A stretch of DNA of 64,000 bases, taken from assembly GCF_032595075.1 (NCBI RefSeq), contig NZ_CP118735.1, positions 1,454,001 through 1,518,000 of the forward strand, written 5' to 3'. The stretch comes from Streptococcus sp. 29887. GTDB lineage: Bacteria > Bacillota > Bacilli > Lactobacillales > Streptococcaceae. The position numbers and the translations under genes are program-made. The notes below the pieces were generated by a model, which searched no databases, was not told the origin of the DNA, and was given only the letters and a program-made list of their open reading frames with translations. Of this stretch, positions 46,315 to 54,295 are shown piece after piece; position 1 is the first letter of the stretch, and each line of letters opens with the position of its first letter.

Positions 46315-46519
46315 TTTTCTTCTTTTCCTCGCTGAGAGTGACTTCTAAAAGAAGGAGAGAATTCATCATCATCAAGAGTATCATGGTATCTATCTCCCGA
46401 CCAAATACGATGTTTTTAACTAAACTATAAATCAAATATAGTGCAACTAGAACCTGCACTCCTCGCACAACGCTTGTTCCTGTAATCAAAATTCCTTTTT
46501 TATTGTTATTGTTTTTCAT
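46298..46519 (-). CDS. Small two-helix membrane protein (operon gene 2)
   Basis: 73 residues from MKNNNNKKGILITGTSVV, chosen because GTGG/GGA lies 6-9 nt upstream, whereas the longer frame to 46591 overlaps the previous gene and starts poorly. Two hydrophobic helices around a charged GREID turn, then a Glu/Lys-rich tail. Unknown function. Confidence 0.65.
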   Translation of the reverse strand: MKNNNNKKGILITGTSVVRGVQVLVALYLIYSLVKNIVFGREIDTMILLMMMNSLLLLEVTLSEEKKKNEQDN

Positions 46520-46548
46520 AACTTTCCACCACTTACTCTCGACTAATT

Positions 46549-46752
46549 TTAATCTTCTTCCTTCTGCTCTTTTCTGCCAGCTAGTTTCCACAAGCGCTCA
46601 TCTGTCACTGCGATAGTGCAAATGGCAAGAACGACATGGGTATTATCCAACTGCTGCCACTTCATGATGTCAGCCAGCAGGACAAAAACTAGATAGATGA
46701 TCGCCATAAGTTGTACAAAACGTGTAATGTCACTATTGTTTATCTTTTTCAT
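46549..46752 (-). CDS. Small two-helix membrane protein (operon gene 1)
   Basis: 67 residues, MKKINNSDITRFVQLMAIIY, two hydrophobic helices separated by KWQQLDNTH, and a charged C-terminus. In layout it resembles gene 2 (two helices, charged tail), so the two may be old duplicates. AGGA lies 7 nt upstream of the ATG. First gene after the operon promoter. Confidence 0.68.
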   Translation of the reverse strand: MKKINNSDITRFVQLMAIIYLVFVLLADIMKWQQLDNTHVVLAICTIAVTDERLWKLAGRKEQKEED

Positions 46753-46815
46753 ATTTGCTTCCTGCTTTCTGTTTATTTACCTGATGAATTCGCTTTCATC
46801 TTTTATCTTGATATC

Positions 46816-46901
46816 ATTGTAACACTTCTTTTTCTTTTTGACAAGTATCTTTGTCAAAAAAATAATAATTTTTGTCAAAAAGTTTATGAATGTTGTCAAA
46901 A
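46816..46901 (-). promoter_or_regulatory. Membrane-protein operon promoter with 21-bp-periodic operator array
   Basis: Minus-strand TTGTCA (46839-46844), 17-nt spacer, TGT-TACAAT (46816-46821). Upstream, plus-strand TTGTCAAAA occurs exactly at 46851, 46872 and 46893, a 21-bp period (9-bp repeats with 12-nt gaps). The first copy also pairs with TTTTTGACAA at the -35 to form a palindrome with a 6-nt spacer. Confidence 0.8.
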
Positions 46902-46918
46902 TGACTAGAATAACATAC

Positions 46919-46951
46919 AAAAAAACTCCTTCATCCAGAGGATAAAAGAGT
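46919..46951 (-). terminator. Terminator of alaS
   Basis: AACTC...ATCC-aga-GGAT...GAGTT stem with internal mismatches, followed on the minus strand by seven Ts, 13 nt after the alaS stop. Confidence 0.7.
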
Positions 46952-46963
46952 TCATTTGTTAAA

Positions 46964-49582
46964 TTACAAATTTTCAGCAACGCTGTTCAAGAGCTTTTGG
47001 ATAGCAGACGCATCGCTACCACCTGCCATGGCCATATCCGGCTTACCACCACCACGACCTGCTACGATTGGCGCAAGGACTTTGATGAGGTTTCCTGCAT
47101 GGACATCGCCTGACTTGCTTGCCACAAGGACATTGACCTTGTCGCCGATGGCCGCAACCAACACCAAGACATCAGAGTAGTCTTTCTGCTTCCAGTTATC
47201 AGCGAAGGTACGGAGAGCACCTGCATCTGAAACTTGGACCTGGCTAGCAATGTAGCGGACACCATTTGCCTCTTTAACATCTTTGAAGACATCTCCAGCA
47301 GCTGCTGCCGCTGCCTTTTCTTTCAGACTAGCGTTTTCTTTTTGCAAATCGCGGAGCTCCGCAGCCAGTGCCTCCACTTTTGTCGGCACTTGGTCGATTT
47401 GTGGCACTTTAAGGGTCTGCGCAACAGCTTTGAGAGCATCCTCGCGGTCACGAAGAGCTAGGAAAGCTTCCTTGCCTGTCACCGCTAAAATACGGCGGGT
47501 ACCTGAACCGATTCCCTCTTCTTTGACAATCTTGAATAGACCGATTTCAGCTGTATTGCCAACGTGGGTACCACCACAAAGCTCGATAGAATAGTCACCG
47601 ATTGTAACCACACGGACCACTTTGCCATACTTCTCACCAAAGAGAGCCATGGCACCCATTTCTTTAGCCGTATCCACATCCGTTTCAACTGTGACAATAT
47701 CCAAGGCTTCCCAGATTTTTTCATTGACTTCATTTTCAATACGACGAAGTTCATCAGCTGTCACCGCTTCAAAGTGTGTGAAGTCAAAGCGGAGGAATCC
47801 TTCCTCGTTCAAGGAACCAGCCTGAGTTGCATGCTCACCGATGACATTGTGAAGGGCAGCATGGAGCAAGTGAGTTGCTGTGTGGTTCTTCTCAACACCA
47901 CGACGACGATTTGTGTCGATTTCAAGTGTGTAAGTTTGACCAAGCGAAATGCTGGCAGAGAGTTCTACAGTGTGCAATGGCTGACCATTCGGTGCTTTCT
48001 GCACATCCACAACTGTCGCAACGACATCACCTGAAGCATTTTTAATGACACCACGATCGGCAACCTGTCCACCCATTTCAGCGTAGAATGGTGTTTGGTC
48101 AAAGACAAGAAGGGCTTGACCTTCTGACACCGCTTCTGTCCGCTCATTGTCCGCGATAATCACTTCCAATTTAGCATCTAGGCTAGTTTGACCATAGACA
48201 AAAGTTGAGCTTTCGGTAATACCTGCCAGAGTTTCATTTTGCATACCCATTGAGCCACCTTTAACAACGGCAGCACGCGCACGGTCCTGCTGTTCTTTCA
48301 TGGCAGCCTTGAAGCCTTCATGGTCAATCTTATAACCCGCATCTTCAGCCAATTCCTCGGTCAATTCCACAGGGAAACCATAGGTATCGTAGAGTTTGAA
48401 GATATCCTTACCTTCAAGAGTATCCTTACCAGCCGCTTTCAATTCAGCCAACAATTGATCCAAGTGACCGCTACCAGCGTCAATGGTGCGAGCAAAGGTT
48501 TCTTCCTCACGTTTAACGATTTTCTCGATAAAGTCACGTTTTTCAAGCACTTCTGGGTAGTAGCTTTCCATGATAGCGCCGACCGTTTCCACCAACTTGT
48601 ACAAGAATGGCTCGGTGATACCCAAACGGCGACCGTGCATGACAGCACGACGGAGCAAGCGACGAAGAACATAGCCACGTCCTTCATTTCCTGGAAGGGC
48701 ACCATCACCGATGGCAAATGACAAAGCACGGATATGGTCTGCGATGACCTTGAAGCTCATGTTATCGCCGTCTTGGTCATAGGTCTTACCAGAAATCTTC
48801 TCAACTTCACGAATGATTGGCAAGAAGAGGTCTGTTTCAAAGTTTGTCTTAGCCCCTTGGAAAATGGCTGCCAAACGCTCCAAGCCTGCACCCGTATCGA
48901 TGTTTTTGTTTGGCAATTCCTTGTACTCTGAACGCGGAACAGCAGGATCAGCGTTGAATTGTGACAATACGATGTTCCAAATCTCGATATAACGGTCGTT
49001 TTCAATGTCTTCTTCTAGCAAACGAATACCGATGTTTTCAGGGTCAAAATCTGTGCCACGGTCAAAGAAAATTTCCGTATCTGGACCAGAAGGACCTGCA
49101 CCAATTTCCCAGAAGTTATCTTCAAGCGGAATGAGATGGCTTGGCTCAACCCCAAGAGCAATCCAGCGGTTGTAAGAATCCACATCGTCTGGATAATAGG
49201 TCATGTAAAGCTTGTCTTTTGGAAAGGCAAACCATTCTGGGCTGGTCAAGAGCTCAAAGCCCCACTCGATTGCTTCATCACGGAAGTAATCTCCGATAGA
49301 GAAGTTACCAAGCATTTCAAACATGGTGTGGTGGCGGGCTGTCTTACCAACGTTTTCAATATCGTTGGTACGAATCGATTTTTGAGCGTTTGTAATCCGT
49401 GGGTTTTCAGGAATAACAGATCCATCAAAATATTTTTTAAGTGTTGCCACACCAGAGTTGATCCAAAGAAGTGTCGGATCGTTGACAGGTACAAGGTTTG
49501 CAGAAGGCTCAACAGAGTGACCCTTTGATTTCCAGAAATCCAACCACATTTGACGAATTTGAGCAGATGATAATTGTTTCAT
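46964..49582 (-). CDS. alaS: Alanyl-tRNA synthetase
   Basis: 872 residues. The class II catalytic core occupies the first ~250 residues ([41 protein letters not shown]). The editing domain has [11 protein letters not shown] and CGGTHV, the zinc and editing residues. A C-terminal coiled coil and DHHA1 domain follow, ending [24 protein letters not shown]. It charges tRNA-Ala. No clear Shine-Dalgarno precedes the ATG. The 372-nt region upstream is a cluster of hairpins and repeats, and the nearest T-box lies before the preceding gene. Confidence 0.97.
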   Translation of the reverse strand: MKQLSSAQIRQMWLDFWKSKGHSVEPSANLVPVNDPTLLWINSGVATLKKYFDGSVIPENPRITNAQKSIRTNDIENVGKTARHHTMFEMLGNFSIGDYFRDEAIEWGFELLTSPEWFAFPKDKLYMTYYPDDVDSYNRWIALGVEPSHLIPLEDNFWEIGAGPSGPDTEIFFDRGTDFDPENIGIRLLEEDIENDRYIEIWNIVLSQFNADPAVPRSEYKELPNKNIDTGAGLERLAAIFQGAKTNFETDLFLPIIREVEKISGKTYDQDGDNMSFKVIADHIRALSFAIGDGALPGNEGRGYVLRRLLRRAVMHGRRLGITEPFLYKLVETVGAIMESYYPEVLEKRDFIEKIVKREEETFARTIDAGSGHLDQLLAELKAAGKDTLEGKDIFKLYDTYGFPVELTEELAEDAGYKIDHEGFKAAMKEQQDRARAAVVKGGSMGMQNETLAGITESSTFVYGQTSLDAKLEVIIADNERTEAVSEGQALLVFDQTPFYAEMGGQVADRGVIKNASGDVVATVVDVQKAPNGQPLHTVELSASISLGQTYTLEIDTNRRRGVEKNHTATHLLHAALHNVIGEHATQAGSLNEEGFLRFDFTHFEAVTADELRRIENEVNEKIWEALDIVTVETDVDTAKEMGAMALFGEKYGKVVRVVTIGDYSIELCGGTHVGNTAEIGLFKIVKEEGIGSGTRRILAVTGKEAFLALRDREDALKAVAQTLKVPQIDQVPTKVEALAAELRDLQKENASLKEKAAAAAAGDVFKDVKEANGVRYIASQVQVSDAGALRTFADNWKQKDYSDVLVLVAAIGDKVNVLVASKSGDVHAGNLIKVLAPIVAGRGGGKPDMAMAGGSDASAIQKLLNSVAENL

Positions 49583-49954
49583 AAATTTAAGATACTAAGG
49601 GCGTTAAACGGACACCGTCAAAATAGGAAACCTGACAAAGACGCTTGCGTCTAGGAAGCGTTTCTCTTTTTGACAAAGTCCGTAGCCCGAGTTCAGTTCA
49701 GAATAAACTCGATACCCTTGCCTTTCTTTTAGATATTTTGAGAAGTTATTGTTAGAAAGAAGCCTTCCGGGCGGGTTCAATTTAACGAAACAGTTAAATT
49801 AAACATTTCCTTTCATATTTGATAATTTAGGGGAAAGTCCCTAGCCCGAGTTCAATTCAGATTAAACTCGATGCCCTTTCCTTTCGTTTTTATTAGACTG
49901 GTTCAATTTAGCAAGCTAGCCAACTAAACCAATTTTAAAAATTTTATGTTAGGG
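49583..49954 (-). repeat. Hairpin and repeat cluster in the alaS upstream region
   Basis: Two ~56-bp copies (49675-49730 and 49834-49890) share AGCCCGAGTTCA...CAG...AAACTCGAT. Each folds on CGAGTTTAAT-ctga-ATTGAACTCG or a near match. Between and beside them are AGACGC-tt-GCGTCT (49639-49652), GGTTCAATTTAAC / GTTAAATTAAAC (49774-49804) and a weaker GGTTCAATTTAGC stem (49900-49930). No coding frame. Confidence 0.65.
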
Positions 49955-50440
49955 TTAACTCGATGCATCTTCCATCATTTCAACGTAGTCGATTGCGACC
50001 ACTAGAGAAATGACCAAGTCTGCATAGTCATCCTCTAAAACCGTTACCGAGTAACGAGAAGTCAGATGAAAGAGTTCTTTGGAGATTTCAGCTACTAGCT
50101 GACCATCAGGTTTTTTCAGTTGAAAATCTAAATCCCAGATATTGCCTTCTAGGATCAAGCCTAGATTTTCCACGCTATAGCGGTCCTTGAAAAAGGTATA
50201 TTCTTTTTGCAAGTAGAAAGAATGTCCATCCGCCATATCAATGGTAAATTGGGGTAGGAAGGTCAAAAATTTCTTGGTAATCCGACAAACTTCTCCACCT
50301 CTGGCATTGGTCACCGTAAACCGCTTGGGAATTTCAAAGAAGGTGCCCTCTACCTGATAAGCAAGCTGTCCATGACTATCATGAATATCAAATTTTTCAC
50401 CGCCCAAAATAAAACGTTGTTTGACCTGAAATTGCTTCAT
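49955..50440 (-). CDS. LURP-one-related protein
   Basis: 161 residues from MKQFQVKQRFILGGEKFDIHD; GGAGG is 5 nt before this ATG. The alternating beta-strand pattern with FDIHDSHGQLAYQVEG, FLTFLPQFTIDM and FKDRYSVENLG matches the LURP-one-related / scramblase-like tubby fold of bacterial proteins. Cellular role unknown. It is preceded by a T-box element, which is unusual for such a gene. The final codons share the CATCGAGTT motif of the repeats downstream, so its C-terminus may have been reshaped by that repeat. Confidence 0.8.
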   Translation of the reverse strand: MKQFQVKQRFILGGEKFDIHDSHGQLAYQVEGTFFEIPKRFTVTNARGGEVCRITKKFLTFLPQFTIDMADGHSFYLQKEYTFFKDRYSVENLGLILEGNIWDLDFQLKKPDGQLVAEISKELFHLTSRYSVTVLEDDYADLVISLVVAIDYVEMMEDASS

Positions 50441-50450
50441 GATTTCCTCC

Positions 50451-50622
50451 AAAAAAATGACAAGAAACCAAACGAAGGGCGAAAAACCGCGGTACCACCT
50501 TCATTCAATGACTTGTCATTCTCATTTTATATTCAATTGTTTTATTCTATTAAGTAGCAAGATACTCGGCTTAGATGGCTCGCAGCGACCGCCAATTTTC
50601 TGAACTAAGGGTTCGAGTATCT
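50451..50622 (-). promoter_or_regulatory. T-box type tRNA-responsive leader
   Basis: On the minus strand the antiterminator reads GAAGG (50498-50502), bulge UGGUACC (50491-50497), GCG-guuuuu-CGC, CCUUC (50474-50478), which fits the UGGNACC consensus and both helices. The competing terminator pairs 50512-50520 with 50456-50464 (AATGACAAG / CTTGTCATT) before seven Ts. Upstream, a 63-nt hairpin closed by AGATACTCG / CGAGTATCT (50560-50622) may act as a short Stem I. I cannot assign the specifier codon. Confidence 0.75.
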
Positions 50623-50642
50623 ATTCTTAATATTGTGGGTTC

Positions 50643-51638
50643 TTATTGACCTGAAGAACTTGAAGACTCAGTTGATGATGAGCTTTCAGCCGTAGAAGTT
50701 GAAGCATCCGTTGAAGAACTGCTTTCCTCAGTCGCTACATATTGTGAAAGAAGGTTTTGGAAGGCAGCATCTTTAATCTTAACATTAGCTTTTGAAAGAG
50801 CTTCTTTCAAGACAGTTGCTACAAAGCTTGCATCGTTTTGTTTTTGTGCAACGATAATTTCCTTAAGTTTGTCCTTGTAATCTTCCCAATTAGCTGATTT
50901 TTCAGATTTTGCTTCTAGTTTAACAACATAATAGCTTGTTGTGTAAGTTGTCATATCTACAACTGTTACTACAGATGCACCTACTTGACCAGCATTTAAA
51001 GCAAATACCGCTGATTGAACTTCAGTCGGAACCGTTGTAGAGGTAGAATCAAACTTGACTTCTCCACCGTTTTCCTTGGTTGCAGTATCTGTTGAATTAT
51101 CCTTAGCCAACTGAGCGAAGTCAGCACCTTCAGCTTGAGCAGCTGCTAGGACTTCCTTAGCTTTAGCCTCATCATCTAGTTTGATGATACGGGCAGTCAC
51201 TTCCGGAGTGTAAGCTTCATAAGCAGCTTTATAGTTTTCATCGGTCAATTCTTTTTCTGCAGCCTGTTTCACAGCATACTCGACCAATTTGTTGGTACGG
51301 ATTTGCTCCTTGTAGGTATCCGTCGTCAAACCTGCTGAAGCAAGGGCAGTTGCAAATGAATCTCCATACTGCTCAGCCATTTTTTCATAGGCTTCGTTGA
51401 CCTCAGTTTCAGATACCTTATCTCCATACTGCTCTTCAAAGACATGGCTGATAACCATAGAAAGCAAAACCTGTTGAGCTTGGGCATTGGTTTTAACCTG
51501 CTCATAGAACTCTGATACAGAGATAGCATTGCCTTTCATTGTAATAATGTCTTTATCTGCTGAGCTTGAGCACGCCGCAAGCGTCACAGTTGCAAGGAGG
51601 GTTACTGCACCTGCAAGAATTTTTTTTGTTTTCTTCAT
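50643..51638 (-). CDS. prsA: Foldase lipoprotein PrsA
   Basis: 331 residues. Lipoprotein signal with lipobox L20-A-A-C23. The parvulin-type peptidyl-prolyl isomerase region is around EVTARIIKLDDEAKAKEVLAAAQAEGADFAQLAKDNS and AVFALNAGQVG. The C-terminus is a Ser/Thr-rich tail (SSSSTESSSSSGQ). PrsA folds exported proteins on the outer face of the membrane. In streptococci it lies next to the O-methyltransferase gene as here. Confidence 0.94.
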   Translation of the reverse strand: MKKTKKILAGAVTLLATVTLAACSSSADKDIITMKGNAISVSEFYEQVKTNAQAQQVLLSMVISHVFEEQYGDKVSETEVNEAYEKMAEQYGDSFATALASAGLTTDTYKEQIRTNKLVEYAVKQAAEKELTDENYKAAYEAYTPEVTARIIKLDDEAKAKEVLAAAQAEGADFAQLAKDNSTDTATKENGGEVKFDSTSTTVPTEVQSAVFALNAGQVGASVVTVVDMTTYTTSYYVVKLEAKSEKSANWEDYKDKLKEIIVAQKQNDASFVATVLKEALSKANVKIKDAAFQNLLSQYVATEESSSSTDASTSTAESSSSTESSSSSGQ

Positions 51639-51700
51639 TTAGAAAATCTCTCCTTTTCTTCATTAACCCTTTCATTATACCATAAATTCTTAAAAAGGGC

Positions 51701-52420
51701 TTAATTTTCTTCAAGCTTTAGGTCAACATTGGCCACATTTTTTCGCAACATGAGCAGGCCATCGCTTATAGAAATCAAACTGGCTGTTAAATCAGGATTA
51801 TCTAGGGTCGCATCAAACAAGCGTTGCAAACCACGGTAAATCGTTCGCTGACCACGGCGAACTTCCATGATGTCTTTAGCAACATCACCGCCTTGAAAAA
51901 TATCATCCAAAACAACCAAGCCACCGACCTTGACCTTTTTCAAGACCTCTGGTAAAAATACGATATATTTGGACTTGGCCGAGTCCATAAAAACAAAGTC
52001 ATAGCTATCATCAGGCAGATCCGGCAGTAAATCCATCGCCTCACCTTCTAACAATTCAATTTGCTTGCGACTATCGAACTTGGCGAAATTTTCCTTGGCA
52101 AAACCAATCATTTCTTCATTGCGGTCGATGGTAGTAATCTGCGAATGCGGACTATTCTCGGCCATCAAAAGAGCAGAAAATCCAATAGCAGTCCCGATTT
52201 CCAAAATACGCTCTGGCTGTAGAGTTTGCATGAGCAAACGGAAATAAGCTACTGTTTCATGAGGGATGACGGGAATATTTTCCTGACGGGCAAAGTCCTC
52301 TAATTCCTTTAAAAAACCTGTAGTTTGCGCCTGACGTGTTCGCATAAAGTCCACAATTTCTTCCTTGACAACAGGACGGCGCATATTGTGATTTGCGTTT
52401 TTAGAATATGATTCAACCAT
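51701..52420 (-). CDS. SAM-dependent O-methyltransferase (class I, COMT-like)
   Basis: 239 residues from MVESYSKNANHNMRRPVV. The SAM motif ILEIGTAIGFSALLMA, ITTIDRNEEMIGFAKENF, DFVFMDSAKSKYIVFLPEVLKK and VVLDDIF follow the O-methyltransferase family 3 order. Substrate unknown. The ATG at 52420 is preceded, after seven bases, by a TATAAT box, so no ribosome site is possible in the leader; the downstream Met at 52384 has none either. A leaderless start at 52420 is the simplest reading. Confidence 0.88.
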   Translation of the reverse strand: MVESYSKNANHNMRRPVVKEEIVDFMRTRQAQTTGFLKELEDFARQENIPVIPHETVAYFRLLMQTLQPERILEIGTAIGFSALLMAENSPHSQITTIDRNEEMIGFAKENFAKFDSRKQIELLEGEAMDLLPDLPDDSYDFVFMDSAKSKYIVFLPEVLKKVKVGGLVVLDDIFQGGDVAKDIMEVRRGQRTIYRGLQRLFDATLDNPDLTASLISISDGLLMLRKNVANVDLKLEEN

Positions 52421-52427
52421 AGGGACA

Positions 52428-52433
52428 ATTATA
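52428..52433 (-). promoter_or_regulatory. Extended -10 of the O-methyltransferase gene, probably leaderless
   Basis: Minus-strand TGT-TATAAT with seven bases to the ATG at 52420, the same geometry as at hemW. Confidence 0.62.
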
Positions 52434-52467
52434 ACACAAGTCACCAACAATTTCTTCTCTTATATAC

Positions 52468-52493
52468 TAAAAGACAGGATTTCTCCTGCCTTT
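52468..52493 (-). terminator. Terminator of the 52496-53044 gene
   Basis: GGCAGGA-gaaa-TCCTGTC stem with one G-U pair, followed by TTTT on the minus strand. Confidence 0.75.
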
Positions 52494-52495
52494 AC

Positions 52496-53044
52496 TTACA
52501 TATTTTTTGCATAGTCCAGGCGATAGCCTAGATTAGCAAAGAGTTGCTGTACACGTTTAATGGTAGCTACTTTACCGAATAACAGATGGTACTGGTCTGC
52601 ATTCATCTCGACAGCAGCCAAACAAAATTGTTCACTAGCATATTTTTCATCAACTACCGCAGCCCAGTCTGGCACATTGCCAGTTTCCTCCAAGCCAGCC
52701 GCATCTAATTTTAACAAGATCCCAGCATTACGGACTGCTTGTAGGCGGTCAAAAGCCGCTATAAAATCGGCTAATAAATCCTTGCGCGGTCGAATACAAA
52801 GGTACTGGTTATGCACTAGAAGGACGGACAGGATAAGCAATAGGTTATCCTTTTCTACCTCGCCCACACAATCTAAGAATGCATCGAACGCTTCAGGTGA
52901 TAAAATACCTTCAAGCAAATCTAAAATATGATTGGGATCGCTAGCAAAGACACATTCTTTTAATTGGATAAATAATTCCCTATCACCATTTGATAGTAGG
53001 TCTGCAATCTCAAAAATATCCTGTAAATTTTCTTCTGTCAGCAT
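52496..53044 (-). CDS. Hypothetical protein, possibly DUF6630-like
   Basis: 182 residues, soluble, mostly helical, rich in Asp/Leu: LTEENLQDIFEIADLLSNGDRELFIQLKECV at the start, ILSVLLVHNQYLCIRPRKDLLADFI in the middle. The C-terminal half resembles a DUF6630-type domain, but I am not certain. No signal peptide, membrane helix or catalytic motif is evident. GGAGGC precedes the ATG. It follows the two PH-like genes, in the variable stretch between pepF and the O-methyltransferase. Confidence 0.65.
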   Translation of the reverse strand: MLTEENLQDIFEIADLLSNGDRELFIQLKECVFASDPNHILDLLEGILSPEAFDAFLDCVGEVEKDNLLLILSVLLVHNQYLCIRPRKDLLADFIAAFDRLQAVRNAGILLKLDAAGLEETGNVPDWAAVVDEKYASEQFCLAAVEMNADQYHLLFGKVATIKRVQQLFANLGYRLDYAKNM

Positions 53045-53069
53045 ACTGCCTCCTATTCATCTTTATTTT

Positions 53070-53513
53070 TTATTTTGGAAATTCCCACATGATATGGGGT
53101 GCAAACGGGTTGAGGTATTGATAAATGTCATTGAAATCAGCTCCCGAAAGATTATCAATTTTCACCTCAGCTAAAAAAGTTCCTGTTCTTCCTACAATAC
53201 GCATCCGTTTTGAGTAAATATCCCGGTAAATGTAGACAATCTCATAGTGAATTTTCCCAATTTCTGCAACTGGAATGCTTATTCTATCTCCCCAAAGTTT
53301 GTTTTTATACTCTAAACACTGCTGATTGAGGACAAAGACTTGCCCTTGTTTCCGCCACAAAAAAGCATAGAAGGCAGAAGGAAGAGCTAGCAGCATGTAG
53401 CACAATCCTGATAGAATAGCAGGTTCTGGCTTAAAAATTAAGCCCATACCAATTAAGATAAATACCGCGCTAATAACCATAGGTATTACAATCGAGCGTT
53501 TGTAGGAAATCAT
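53070..53513 (-). CDS. Two-helix membrane protein with PH/YcxB-like domain
   Basis: 147 residues from MISYKRSIVIPMVIS. Two adjacent hydrophobic helices form a hairpin, then a cytosolic beta domain (VFVLNQQCLEYKNKLWGDRISIPVAEIGKIHYE) like a bacterial PH/YcxB domain, ending DFNDIYQYLNPFAPHIMWEFP. A longer frame from TTG at 53540 reads through a 30-nt copy of the pepF 3' end and is rejected. Its C-terminus is similar to that of the next gene ([21 protein letters not shown]), so the two are paralogues. Confidence 0.7.
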   Translation of the reverse strand: MISYKRSIVIPMVISAVFILIGMGLIFKPEPAILSGLCYMLLALPSAFYAFLWRKQGQVFVLNQQCLEYKNKLWGDRISIPVAEIGKIHYEIVYIYRDIYSKRMRIVGRTGTFLAEVKIDNLSGADFNDIYQYLNPFAPHIMWEFPK

Positions 53514-53520
53514 ATTAGAG

Positions 53521-53550
53521 ATGTACTCCTTTCTCAACAAGAGCTTCCAA
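53521..53550 (-). repeat. Duplicated 3' tail of pepF
   Basis: The 30 bases match 54298-54327, the last codons of pepF, at 27 of 30 positions. They sit directly before the 53070-53513 gene, just as the real pepF tail sits before the 53561-54295 gene. Confidence 0.75.
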
Positions 53551-53560
53551 TTTCAAAAGA

Positions 53561-54295
53561 TTAGGGATAAATCCAATTCAAATCTGGAACCAAACTGCTA
53601 ATATCACGATGGATACTATTGAAATCAGAAATTTCCAAGCTATTTATATTGATTTTATCCAAAATCGTATCATTAAAATCTTTAAAATATAAGTATCTCC
53701 GTGTAGTATAGCTCCCCGAATTCGAATGACGTTGATGCCTAATACTGTATTCTATAGCTGCAATTTCGTTCCAGTAGAGACGATGTTCTTCACGAAACAT
53801 CCCAGCCTTTAACTCAATATATTCCTCAGTCATCACTACTGCAATAGGTTGGCGAGATTTCACATAGTTACTGATAAGGGCTGCTATAACAAAAGCAGAG
53901 GTAATTCCCCAAATAGCTATTAAAATGGGAGATATAAACTCATTATTTTGAGTCTGCACCGTCTCGGCTTGTCGTCTGATACTGGATTTTCTCTCTTCCA
54001 TTCTCAAATTGACCGCATCGACAATCTCTTGTAAACGCTCTTGATACTCTGCATCCGTTTCATTTTCCATTTTTGGAGAAATGATTCTTACCCTGTCAAT
54101 CGTCATTGGTTCAGCATCGAGTATGTATTGCTCACGGGTAGTCGATAGGTCTGTTGAAGTAGAAGTACTACTGCTGCTTAAGTCCGGTTGTGTCAAAAAC
54201 AAGAAGAAGATTGTTACAATAGTAGCGTAAATCAATATCCAGATAATGGATGTTTGACCCTTTCTATATTCAATCCTATTCTTGATATTGTTCAT
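53561..54295 (-). CDS. Two-helix membrane protein with PH/YcxB-like domain, paralogue
   Basis: 244 residues. First helix near residues 18-35, a long Ser/Asp/Glu-rich extracellular or coiled loop ([26 protein letters not shown]), a second helix [18 protein letters not shown], then a PH-like domain with [30 protein letters not shown]. The start overlaps the pepF stop (ATGA). It is a larger relative of the 53070-53513 gene. Function unknown. Confidence 0.72.
   Translation of the reverse strand: MNNIKNRIEYRKGQTSIIWILIYATIVTIFFLFLTQPDLSSSSTSTSTDLSTTREQYILDAEPMTIDRVRIISPKMENETDAEYQERLQEIVDAVNLRMEERKSSIRRQAETVQTQNNEFISPILIAIWGITSAFVIAALISNYVKSRQPIAVVMTEEYIELKAGMFREEHRLYWNEIAAIEYSIRHQRHSNSGSYTTRRYLYFKDFNDTILDKININSLEISDFNSIHRDISSLVPDLNWIYP

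Noticed and set aside
46964-49582. T-box immediately upstream of alaS
   Set aside because: No UGGNACC bulge with flanking helices occurs between 49583 and 49954 on the minus strand; the only T-box is at 50474-50502.
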